Below, piece by piece: positions 46,860 through 57,509 of a DNA stretch of 64,000 bases; within the stretch, counting starts at the first letter, position 1, and each line of letters begins with the position of its first letter. The notes under the pieces are model-generated. The model searched no databases. It saw nothing but the letters and a program-made list of their open reading frames with translations, and had not been told where the DNA came from. The stretch spans positions 1 to 64,000 of the forward strand of contig JAOBSW010000979.1 of NCBI GenBank assembly GCA_026214975.1, read 5' to 3'. This DNA comes from Gentiana macrophylla. Its lineage: Eukaryota; Streptophyta; Magnoliopsida; Gentianales; Gentianaceae. A program made the translations under genes and the position numbers.

Positions 46860-49740
46860 AATCGGCAGGGTACCGGATCGGTTCTACTACAACGGTGAGA
46901 CAAGTCGTATCCCACGAGGAATTGGGTGAGTCTCCAACCACTTTAGTATTTAGTTTAGATCAACAATTAGGGTGAAGTTTTTTATACTTTGCAAATGAAA
47001 ATAATGGAGTAGACAAATATGATAAAGGAAATAGCTAAACAATGATCAAGATTACCGCTTTTGACACATTTACTAAGTCACTACAGACACGCTTAAACCA
47101 ACCAACCAACCAAATGTGCTAATGAACGCGTTTGTGAGTGTAATCTCCTAAAATGCTCCCTAGGCTCTACTACCACAACCTAAATACCCTATATTTGGTT
47201 CAACAGTCCCATATTTGGGATTTAATTGACCTAATATGATTAAGAACAAAGAGACGCTATGTAACCACTGAGTTCACAGCTTAACTAGAAGAACCTTACC
47301 AAAGAAAAAACTCGAACACTCGACTAGTTCGTGCATGACAATTCCAAAAGTTCACACACTCCCTCACAAAATACATTTATAATAAATTTATAAAGTTCGT
47401 GTGCAGATTCAATTAATGGTTAGCTACTCCACTAAAAGCATTAGGTTCAATTTAGAACACAAACATTCAAAAGTTATGATTTTTAAATACTACTCATCCC
47501 TAGATCATCATTTAAGCATCGATTTTGTAATTTCATCACATAATTTAGCTATTATAAAATTAACTACTACTAATAATAATAAAACGCAGAAATTCATGGA
47601 GAAATGAATAGTAGGCATGATAAGGAGATAAATAAAATTACCAGTTAAAAGATTGAAGCAATTCACCATTCGAATCGTCACTTAGTTGTTCCAATAGTAA
47701 ATTAAAAGGAATAAAGCTACTGTGTAATGTTGAAGAAAAATTGCAGGAAAAATAAACTAGATCTACTATAGGGAGAAGATAAAAGTTGCTCTGTGAAAAT
47801 AAAAGTGTATAATGAAGTATGTGATTTAAAATTCGACCTAGGTGGTTTTTATAGGTAAAAAACAGAACTAAAATAGGACAAATTCGTATTTTCCTGTGCA
47901 CTAGGGCATGTGCCCGGCCTCCCTGGGTGTGCGCCCATCTTACTATTTTTTTGATTGTTATTTTATTCACAGTTCCAACATATCTTCAGTAATTAGATGA
48001 TATCTTTACGTGTAGAGGTCATATTTGAACGATTCAAGTTGAGTTGGAAAGTTTATTCAATTCCCTACAACCTTTATAAAGACAACGGTTCCAGAAAATG
48101 TTTAAAAGGGGTCTCAAAATGAAGATTAAATGACAGCAGTATGAAAACATCAACGATTCTTGATCCGTTTAAACTCTTTAGCTTTGGGTGCATTCTTCCA
48201 CCTCTCAAAATCATCTTTCCATCATCGATTCCTCTAATCCCGGGATCACTATGAATAAAAATACCATGCATAACTGATCGCGTGCAAAGCACTTACTAGC
48301 AATAGGACTAGGTCTATCGTAGTAGAGTACTGGCGAGTCAAGGTCGATCCCACAGAGACTCGTAAGAACGTCAAATTATCAAGATTGAGCTTGTCACAAT
48401 TAACGGTCTACGACCAACTATAATCTAGACGGTAGTGAAATTGGTGCCACAAACAAACAAGACTACGCTAATTCACACGGAGCAAACAAGAGTTTCTAAT
48501 GTATTAGTTCAATTATGAGTAATTAGTTATTCCCCGCACATATTCAATAGTCCTCCCCATTGGTGAATTTTGATTCATTGTTCAGCTACAGGTACAGCTC
48601 CTAACCCTATCTACTCCGACCATGGTAGTAGACATCTATACGCAAGCTACCCTCCTTAATTGGTCCGTAATAGCCCATACGCATAAAGAACTAGAGTTTC
48701 CGGTATTGAGCGTTAACTCATACCGCTAACCCGTCTAGACAGCTGTCGACACTGATCAGCACGTTCCTAGGGTCCATCAAGATAATGTCCAAACTAACAC
48801 TTCACTATCAGTACTTCGTGTTAATTTACGATGACATGCAAATAGTTGATCAGGCTACTAACATGTAAATTAAATCTATCGATCAACGTAGCTGGCGCCG
48901 ATTATAATGAACTAGTAATTTACTAGGTATTCCGATCTAGCGATATAGACCATCGCATATCTGAATAACGCAATCACTATTTCATGATTTCTTCACCAAC
49001 GAATCAGATCTATAACACATGGGGCAAAATAAATGAACTACTACATAATTAAACTAAATAAACAATTAGCACATACTAATCGAATAGAACAACGACAAAT
49101 CTATATCTTGGAAAAGACAGAAAATCATACCCTCGAAGATGAGCGTAGATCTCCCTTGGATCTCTCCCTAGGCGGCGACTCCGTCGTCTTTCCGACCAGA
49201 ACTCATAAAATAATAAAATATAGAACAAAGAACTTTTATTGCATAATACTTGTCTTGTAATTTGTGTACATTGAATTCTGAGGCGAAGCCTCTTATTTCT
49301 AGCTACATAAACCGACTTAGAAACACCTAGATCTACCCCTCGTCCAAGAAAACGCGTTTCGAATGATTCTGGAACCTCGGTAAGTCGACGGCAGCTCTCA
49401 GTAAACCGAGGGTATTTTTTTGTCTTTTTTCCTCTGCCGACTTAGCTTGGAAGGTTCTGGAATATCCTAGGCCCAATCCTTTCGTTCAGTCCACTCCAGA
49501 TTCGTCCACAATGCTCAGCCCAATATTCCGTATCCTGAAAATAATCAAATAATGCACAAAATAATATCGAAATAGGGAAAATAAATGCAAAGTGTAGATT
49601 ACTCGACTTGCGAACCCGACATATGATATTCAACTCAAATGGTTCATATTTATAGTCGAAACAACTATTTTTAGCTCATAATGGATAGAATGTTGATGTC
49701 GTATGATAGACTATTTTAACTGTCATCAATAACCTGCAAG
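46860..49740 (-). repeat. LTR debris, probably gypsy-type, minus orientation
   Basis: Two blocks start with similar phrases, tacaacggtgagacaagtcgtatcccacgagg (46891) and gtagagtactggcgagtcaaggtcgatcccacagag (48322). Such a phrase on the plus strand marks the 3' end of plant gypsy LTRs lying on the minus strand. The blocks continue as AT-rich LTR-like sequence with GC-rich phrases (gggtgtgcgcccat, 47927). No pol domain was found, so these look like solo or fragmentary LTRs. Confidence 0.4.
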
Positions 49741-50100
49741 ATACGATAGACTATGAAATATGCAATTCACCAATAGTGACGAGATTTTAGGACTTAGTCG
49801 TCTTTGACCTCGAAGTGAGTGTAATTGTGAAAATGTATCCTAAATCAATCAAACTACCCCGAAAGTGAATCAAATGAGTCATAAATAGAGGTTAAATCAT
49901 GCATAAAATGGTAGATAAGTTGACTTTCATCATCATTTTTTTGAGTCTCTTGCTTGTTTATTTTCTTCGATCTACACGTTTTTTAAGTACTCTGATATGA
50001 CATGAGGCTTACGCGAGATTTTAGTTTTACTTTAAAGGTCACGTGTTGAACATTCTGTTTCCAAATAAGGACTCGGCATCTGAGATATGGACGTTAAAGT

Positions 50101-50930
50101 TGGTATTAGAGCCTAAGTTAGGAAAACTTGGGCAAGCCTAAATTAGGAAAGCTTGGCGTAAACACTGATGTCTATATTTGATATTCTTAAGATGTGATCT
50201 TCGAAGTTTAGACCACTTAAGAGTTGATTTGTTATGGTAGGCTTGGATATTTTTGGTAAGGTTGATCTGTGTTCGCATTGGTTGTTTTAAGGAGGCATAG
50301 GTCTTATCCCGTTTGGAGGATGAAACTTTTTTTAAGGAGAGAAGAATTTGAATGTGAAACCTCGAACTTTAATTTAAGGGTATTTCCATATTTTTGGAAT
50401 TAGATTTTCTTTCCTAATTTTTTAAGGTTAATTAAGCTTTTATATTCCTCCAAAACACCTTGGAAACGACATAGACTCAGAAAATCCTATAAAAGGCCTC
50501 CAGATAGCCCTAGACGTCCTCAATTTCGCATCTTCGAGTTTTTCAGAGAACGATGGCACGCTTCCCCAAGAGCTTCTCCTGGGACATCGCACCTATCAAC
50601 CCTGGTTTGATTTTTCTCCTGGTTTGATTTTTCTGGCTTCATCTTACGGATCAGTGTGCTGAAATCGAAGTAGTTAGGGTTGTAATGTTGTATTAAGTTC
50701 AAAATCTCTTTTTGAAGGTAAGATCTAATATTTTCATGGTAAGTTGTTGGCTTTGATATTTGTAGGCTTAGATTCTCGTATGATTTATGTCGTATTCGTT
50801 ATTGGTTTGCATATTCACATAGTTTCGAAAGTTAGTTGTTGTTTGGTTTGTAGTTCGACTCGTATTTAAGGTAATTAAATAATTTTTCTAATCAAAATGT
50901 TCCGTTTTTAGTTTAAATATTACTCCCTCC
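50101..50930 (+). mobile_element. Deletion derivative of a chromovirus-like LTR element
   Basis: TGGTATTAGAGCC at 50101-50113 is a tRNA-Met-type primer-binding site followed by the cctaagttagg phrase common in Tekay/Del elements. Only about 235 bp later a polypurine tract (aaggagagaagaat) precedes an LTR start TGAATGTGAAACC at 50349, with a TATA box ctataaaagg at 50487. All of gag-pol is gone, so this is an internal-deletion or LARD/TRIM-like derivative. The right LTR boundary near 50930 is approximate. Confidence 0.55.
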
Positions 50931-51180
50931 GTCCGAATTAATATCGGAGGCAGTTGCCAAAAACACGCTTAAGAATGAGATTTAATGTTATAGGACTTTA
51001 AGGATACAATGACTAAAAAATACCTATGATACAATTAATGCAGTCTCTTTTTTTTAACTTCTTGTCTAGTATTAAATGAGGGTAAGGTAGGAAAATTAGC
51101 AATAAATGCTGCTTTGAAAATGTTTTGCCTCAGTTATTTTACAGTATGTTTTTAAACTCCGCCAAGGTTTTTTCTCATGA
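50931..51180. mobile_element. Mariner/Stowaway-type terminus, incomplete
   Basis: TACTCCCTCCGTCCGAATTA at 50931 is the characteristic start of plant mariner-type elements (TA target, then CTCCCTCCGTCC). No matching gacggaggg end was seen before the peptide-gene duplication at 51270, so the element is truncated or its other end has decayed. Confidence 0.55.
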
Positions 51181-51339
51181 TATGAGTCCTACATAAGAAT
51201 TTATAATGAAATAAAGTTTGTGTCAGGACGGTTGTGTTCGTATCATTATTTATTTCCTAAATAGTGGTATAGTGTTTGAGGAAAGACGGCCATTCATCTA
51301 AATAATTTTGTTCCGTTTGTTTGCTAGCTACGTACGCCC

Positions 51340-51350
51340 CCTATATATAG
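51340..51350 (+). promoter_or_regulatory. TATA box of gene 2
   Basis: cctatatatag about 130 bases before the start codon, in the context acgccccctatatatagag, shared with gene 3. Confidence 0.65.
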
Positions 51351-51475
51351 AGAGATATGCGTTCATGATATTCACTTGTAAACTAAACCTCACTTGTCAA
51401 AAGCTCTTTCTTTGTACCCTCTCTAATAAACCCTTGAAAACGAAATCGATCTCTTGATCTGTCTGCATTTGATCA

Positions 51476-52076
51476 ATGGCTCGTCTCAGCACTTTGGCTA
51501 TGGCGGTCATCCTCTTCTTGGTTCTCTCCACCACCACCACTGCAGGTATATGTCACTTTCATACAAATCATACTTGTGACAAATTCATTGTCGAAATCAT
51601 TGATTTTCGGGATTCACTGTCGAAATTCACTGATTTCGGGATTCACTGGGGAGATTCACTGATTTTCGGGATTCACTGTTTGTCCTTCTCGTTATAAAAA
51701 TTATGCAGTTGTTCTTCTCCCTATAAAAAATATGTAAATGTCCTGTTACTTAAAAATATTCCAGATTGTGTCTTTATCCTTAATTATCCTTTAATATAAA
51801 TTGCATGCAGTTGAAGTTGAAGGTGAGGTGTATGGAGGTCTTCGAAAGAACCCAAAATCAAATAGTAAAAGCGAAACACATGAAAGGGAAAGGAAAATGA
51901 TGAGGTCTGCACTCTTTGAAGATTACACAGATGGAGAAGATTACACGGATGAAGAGCCAAGAAAAAAATGTAAGGAGGAACCTTGCGAAGGCAAGGACGA
52001 CGATTACTGCCTTTTTGAAAAACGTTGCGGCGACTGCATTCATGGAAAATTCTGCACAGAAATGTACTCGTCGTGA
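51476..52076 (+). CDS. Gene 2: secreted six-cysteine peptide precursor (knottin-like), two exons
   Basis: Exon 1 is 51476-51545 and exon 2 is 51811-52076, joined in phase 1 across a GTATAT..TGCAG intron of 265 bp, giving 111 aa. Residues 1-23 (MARLSTLAMAVILFLVLSTT..) are a signal peptide. A propeptide of about 50 residues is basic first, then carries the acidic repeat DYTDGEDYTDEEP. The C-terminal domain has C-x4-C-x7-C-x5-C-x2-C-x5-C with core CLFEKRCGDC and tail TEMYSS. The basic PRKKC just before the first Cys could be a processing site. The ATG was chosen because it opens the hydrophobic signal, lies after the TATA box, and is conserved in gene 3 and, less closely, gene 1. Function is unknown; protease inhibition, defence or cell-cell signalling are candidates. 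Confidence 0.85.
51575..51790. repeat. Intronic attcactg-rich repeat in gene 2
   Basis: Matches the block at 38030-38370 in the gene 1b intron, with units such as attttcgggattcactg repeated three to four times and the same tail. Confidence 0.7.
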
Positions 52077-53345
52077 TTAGAAAGAGAATATATATCGATC
52101 TCATGCTATCAATTAATCTCTCTATATATATGGATCAGTGTTTTCATTTTCAAACTAAAATAAGAGCGTAAAACGGGAAGAACAAAAATATTGGAATAAA
52201 ATGAATAGCTAAGAACTGTATACGATCCCTCGTTAACTAAATACTTCAATTTAATTTACAAAATGGATCAAAGATCCTTTAAAAAAAGAAGAAAGAAGAC
52301 TGTCTCCAGGAGACTAACATCATCTTAATTAACACCTATTGAATGCCCTGAAGACATCAATAAAACATCTAAAACACATCAATGTCAGCTGCATTTGCAT
52401 TAGTGTGGAACTGAATCGCTTGATTTTGGCAGCTAAATTTGTGTGAGACATCCTTCATCTTTAGCTAGAAACTGTTCAGGCCCCCCTCGTGACGGACAAG
52501 AGGAATAAAAAATTAATGTTAGAAACAGGAATTTTGTGAAGAATATGGTAGAAGAGGAGTGAATCCAATTAATGCTTTAGAAATACTAAGTAAAATACAC
52601 GCATCGTCATGCAAGTGTTTTAAATAAATAAAACTTATGAAATTTTAAAAATGACAATGTTAATTAAAACATAATTTATTAAGTATTTCTTCCTCATAAA
52701 ATATAAGTTTGCTATTAATGTTAATTATACAAAATGATCTTATGTTTTTTATTACTATTTTGAATGTATAAATGCATGTACTTGATACATTTATCATCAT
52801 TTTAAAGATAATAAGGATTATGAATTTATGGATATATGTATTTAATATATATCAAGAATATGTTCTTCATAATTATCTAGTAAACCATTGGTCATTTACA
52901 ATATTTTTAAGCAACTTTTGCAAAGTTCATACTCTAAACATAAACCCTCATTTTGATAGAGTGCATGTAAAAAGTATAGTATGTGGGTTCATATACATAT
53001 TATTTTATATACTTATTATATCTTACCTATGAATATAATTTAATGATTGTAAAGTAACTCTAATTAAACAACGTAACATTTGGGATAATGATCGGTATGT
53101 TTAAACAAAGTAACATATGAGATGATGATCGTATATTAAAAAAATTGATGAAGGAATCTAAGATTTCTGTTTAATTAGTATGATAGAAAGAATGGTGAAA
53201 CCATATAATTTTATTGTAGGTTGTAAAAGGTTAAACATATACTTTAATCATATAACTATCATTTAATTGTTTTCTAAATTATATTTTTATTGTTCTCATT
53301 TAACTGATTAAATTGTCAAACCATGCATACCAATCCAACATATCT
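52077..53345. other. 3' flank of gene 2, AT-rich, no gene seen
   Basis: It is conserved in copy D (58506-60200), apart from the D-specific insertion. Short open stretches are AT-rich and do not keep their frame between the two copies, so they are not genes. Confidence 0.6.
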
Positions 53346-53349
53346 CCCT

Positions 53350-54370
53350 GCATAATGAATGCGTTCATATTTGACGGATGGATTATGCAGCCTGGAATTA
53401 CTCTATCTTCAATCTTATTTGTCATACTATCTTTGGATTATACATGATCAACTCATCTTATGTTTTCTCCTTCTCAAATTATCATTCCATTTATCACTCA
53501 GGCGAAGAATTCTTCGTGAGTCATGGACACTTTATATGATACATATGCAAAGCCTCCTGTGGACGAATCAAACAAATTAAATAGTACCTCAAATCTATGC
53601 AAAAATGTAATTAAACATTCTTTAATTATCTTCGTGTTTTGAAAACTAAAGGTGATGAATTAGTCTACAAATCCAGATGATCTTGTGAAACTTATTTTGC
53701 ATAATTTGAGAGATGCCTATAAAGAGTTGGCTAGTGGTCGATTTCAATCATGCGACACCCTATTGATTTTGAATAGCTCCATGAAAAGCTACTTAATTAT
53801 GAGACTCTGCCGTCAAAATTATAGTCAGTCGCTTCTTGCTACAGCTCATTCAGCCATATGACATCCCTCTCAAAGTGCTAGTTCATTTTCACGTCTTAAT
53901 ATTCCTAATTATTGGAAACAGACACAAAATACTTTCAATCATGGACTAGGCCCGATTGTTTTGCCCTAAGAACCTTCTTTGGGTATTTTTTGATGTGAAA
54001 ATTGCAAGGACATTTAGAGAAATTGTGCAATTCTTACTGTGTTCAACCTCTTACAACTTTTTCTCATTCGGTCCAGCCCTTCAACATTGTATCCTCTTAG
54101 GCATCTTTGGATGCTCCATAATTTGACATTACACACGCCTTATCCTAGCAATGAAGCCATCATGGTTGTTGATGGAAATAACCTTGCCATCATACACATA
54201 GGTTCTATTTTCTCTTCTCCTTCAAATTATTTTACATCGAATAATGCTTGTCGATGTCTGAAATCGTCCGGGTTACAATTGAGTTGATATATGAGTTAAA
54301 TAAACATCTGAGTGATGATCCAAATAATTTTTTTCGAGTGGATTTGAGAGTGGGCCTGCAAAACACAAAA
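53350..54370 (+). pseudogene. copia gag-to-protease remnant in copy C
   Basis: Shifted plus frames show GRIKQIKQYLKSMQK-like and KTKGDELVY pieces and ASCYSSFSHMTSL, followed by NLAIIHIGSIFSSPSNYFT near the protease region. These are recognisable copia gag and protease-proximal motifs. The same remnant, better preserved in places, is at 60215-61240. No LTRs could be assigned. Confidence 0.6.
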
Positions 54371-55815
54371 AAGTGTGAGGGGTGATAAACTTTCTCCGGG
54401 GGGATACTCTCATGCTCAAGACAATATTTGAATAGAGGAATTTTTGTTAAGAGAGTAAGCGAGAATGTATATGAAGTGCATTATGTGCATACCCTATAAT
54501 TGGGGATGATGATCATTTATATACCTCTCCCTAAGCTTGTGAGGGAGCAGATAATGATGCATTGAAGTCATGGTCAAGGGAGTTCGCCACATATTGATGT
54601 AATGGAGTAGTTATGGCTCAAACTATAATGGAACGTATATTTTAGAGCCATCACTATGGCAGTTACTATCATGAAGTAATGTATGTGTGAAGTCCGAACG
54701 ATCATTGAAGATAATGTAACCGTTGCTTGAGGTCGAGGATGACATGTATTGTATTGAGCATAAATGACCGAGGTGACCGACACAACGTCGACAATAAGAG
54801 AATATAGGCATCTTGTATCTTACCGGTTATGAGGACAGAAGGCGACATGCACCATGTCGGACAAAGGATGACATGCATCATATCGGTTGAAGATATGGGG
54901 CGGTATGTGTTGTACTAAAGATGGACCATGCTGGTTGATGCTCGATATCCCAATGAGCCCGTGTCGGCCCAAATGCTGATATGACCTTTATCACTCTATG
55001 TGAGTCTGAGGAGTACCACATGTAGGGTGACCAATCTCACTCATTTCAATATTCGTTGTGTTCCTAGCATGTCTCATAATTTTTTATCTATCTCTTAGCT
55101 TTGTCAATCTCATAATGTTTCTTTTGAAATCTTACCCTCTTAATTTCTTTGGTTTTGTATATACACATGTTTTGCAGGTTTTTGAGGTGTTTGGTACTTA
55201 AAAAGTACCCAAATTTCGATTGGGAATAAGCCTGGAACAATACAAGCATTGAAACGCGAAAACCAGCAGAAAACGACTGTGGACGCGTGCCTACCCTGCC
55301 TTGGGCGCGGGCCTATCGATGGAGAGAATTCAGAAAGTTGCAGATGTGTTAGGCCGACTTCATAGACATGGGTCTATCGATTCAGAACTTCAGAGAGTTT
55401 CCGGTTGGACTGGGCGTGCGCCTAAGGTCCTTACAAAATTTAATATGTATATACATAAGACAGGACTTAAAATTAAAGGAGTTTCCTTAGAAAAAAACCT
55501 TGAAGTTGTTAAATAATGTACATTAATTTTATCAAACCTTAGGCCCGGTCCTCTTCAGTATATGTCCAAGGATAGTGATTTAGGCACAAATTTTGCTTAC
55601 ATAAATCATCCACACAACACTTTATAACCACAAATTTTAACACTTAAAAAGAAAACAAAATAACACAAAAATTCTGGACCACAAAATCAAAAAATTCGGG
55701 GGATAAGGACACAGAATCTCGGTGCCAAAATCATTTTCCTTATGTCCAATGCAGCTGGTACACAGTATTTCTTCAGTCCCAACATAAATCCAAAACATGT
55801 CCAAGAATCCAAAGC
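54371..55815. other. Repetitive non-coding block of copy C
   Basis: Continues the copia remnant, then a block with GC-rich phrases (gtggacgcgtgcctaccctgcc near 55280) as seen in plant LTRs. No coding frame is shared with the copy in D. Confidence 0.4.
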
Positions 55816-55817
55816 CA

Positions 55818-56035
55818 AATGAATCAGATTTAATTTGCAGTTGTCTCCTTACGGACGATTGACTGAGTCCATCTTCTAAATCATAACCCATAATCATACA
55901 ATGAAATGAAGATCACCATGAAGCGTTGTAACGAAATTTATTTGCTAGAAACGCCTCCTATGCGTTCAAATTTCAATTTTTATTCAACTCTCCACTAATA
56001 AGCTATCAAACGCTCATTTGAAATTCCAAACTTTA
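55818..56035 (+). promoter_or_regulatory. Relic of gene-1-type promoter and 5' UTR in copy C
   Basis: gaatcagatttaatttgcag, gattgactgagtccatcttct, ataatcatacaatgaaatga and atttttattcaactctcc align in order with the gene 1a/1b promoter (35159-35345). The TATA box is degraded (cgcctcctatgcgttc) and the alignment ends before exon 1. This shows a gene-1-type copy once stood between genes 2 and 3. Confidence 0.7.
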
Positions 56036-56486
56036 ACATTAAACAGTTTGTCCCCAAATTTTGATGGATAGGAATTGTTGTAAATAGATCGTCGTTTTGA
56101 CTACGGTTGTAGTTTTCGCACGGGCCGCCCAAGTGTTCACCTCTCACCGTTGATCCACACGAACAACTCCGCGGAATCCACTATTGGATTGCTACCGGAA
56201 AAAGCCAGCTGCTAGGCCGCCTTTTTCTTTCTCCCAAAACTCTATCCCTAGAAGCTCTAAGACTTGCAATTGTGATACAAAACAGTTTGACACTCACACT
56301 ATATTTATAGTGTAAGTGGCGCTCCAATTTGTCTCAATCCTATTGGGAGAAGCTTTCCTATTGGATAGAGGAGAAATAAAATCAATTCCCAATAAAATAA
56401 GGAAAATATCTTTTTCTTGATTTATCTCATTAATATCTAATATCTTATATTAAATATTTTTAAAATATATGTTGTCAATACCTAAT

Positions 56487-56535
<49 letters not shown>

Positions 56536-57144
56536 CACTTGTGCACATGTATATCACATATATACATGTCACACGCACATATAGGTGCATAGACATATTA
56601 ATATCCAATATTAATATATAATAGTATAATACCACACGCATATATAGGTGCATAGACATATTAATATCCAATATTAATATATAATAGTATAATACCACGA
56701 TTAATTAATTTGTAAAATCCATGTGTATCACATATACACAAATTTCGACCCATATGTAGTAAATACATATATATTTAATTAATCAACATAACTAATATCT
56801 TGTAATATGTTTATTCATAATAAATAAATACCACAATAATAATTTATCTATAACACTTTATAGTCGAGATAAATTTTTTCTTTAATTGGTTATCACTATA
56901 ACCGCATTTTAATCCATTAGATGTTCTTATGTGTGTGGTATGAATTCGATGAGGCTCGAATATGTTAGCCGTAGACACAAAGTGCACTTACTAAAATACC
57001 TTTCATACCTAACGATCACGGATATGGTCTAGCAACACGCCATGACCCTCAATCATCGGAAGAAATAAAATCAATGACTACTACCTTTCATGTGAAATGG
57101 TCATCATGTAAATAGAATCCTATCGCTGTTACAATATACATTGT
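56036..57144 (-). repeat. LTR-like block of copy C
   Basis: A minus-strand TATA (ctataaatatagtg, about 56298-56311) and promoter-like context suggest an LTR in minus orientation. It includes an (AT)n tract (56494-56532), then a pair of direct repeats of about 70 bp (cacgcatatataggtgcatagacat.. near 56570 and 56635). No coding part was identified. Confidence 0.4.
56494..56532. repeat. (AT)n microsatellite
   Basis: About 19 AT units. The equivalent in copy D (63234 onward) is longer and followed by (GT)n. Confidence 0.95.
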
Positions 57145-57307
57145 CGTCCGAGGCCCTTTAAAGTTTCCCTCCAAAAAATCCTCCCACAACTTTGACTATT
57201 TTTAAATTCATTTAAAGGGACGATTTGTCGTCGCAATAAAGATATTTAAATGGACGATTTTGTCGTCCTTTTAAAGTTTGTCCCTTCAGCTGGCAATTAT
57301 TGTAGTG
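57145..57307. mobile_element. Terminal fragment of a CACTA element between the duplicates
   Basis: The right end reads TTGTAGTG (57300-57307), the reverse complement of the CACTACAA terminus. It is followed by TAG, the base triplet also found at the homologous uninterrupted site at 51270. Inside are inverted gacgatttgtcgtc and gacgattttgtcgtcc motifs, as in CACTA subterminal regions. The left end is lost at the junction with copy C. Confidence 0.65.
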
Positions 57308-57378
57308 TAGTGTTTGAGGAAAGACGGCCATTCATCTAAATAATTTTGTTCCGTTTGTTTGCTAGCTACGTACGCCCC

Positions 57379-57389
57379 CTATATATAGA
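57379..57389 (+). promoter_or_regulatory. TATA box of gene 3
   Basis: cctatatatag, followed by an extra agatag compared with gene 2 and then gagatatgcgttcatg. Confidence 0.65.
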
Positions 57390-57509
57390 GATAGAGAGAT
57401 ATGCGTTCATGATATTCACTTGTAAACTAAACCTCACTTGTCAAAAGCTATTTCTTCTAATAAACCTTTGAAAACGAAATCGATCTCTCGATCTGTCTGC
57501 ATTTGATCA

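Larger units (their letters stand above)
51270..57144 (+). repeat. Tandem segmental duplication, copy C
   Basis: From tagtgtttgaggaaagacgg to ctgttacaatatacat this is collinear with 57308-63943 (copy D). It includes gene 2, a copia gag fragment, a gene-1-type promoter relic and an LTR-like block. The two copies differ mainly by indels: D carries an extra MITE and other sequence in the intron, a 470-bp insertion after the gene, and longer microsatellites. Confidence 0.9.

Noticed and set aside
47100..47115. aaccaaccaaccaacc as a telomere-like or functional repeat
   Set aside because: Only four units of a 4-bp motif; too short to be meaningful.
51784..52104. Long minus-strand open frame opposite exon 2 of gene 2 (and its twin at 58213-58533)
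   Set aside because: It overlaps the spliced, cysteine-conserved exon on the other strand and has no start context or domain. Its conservation is explained by the sense exon.
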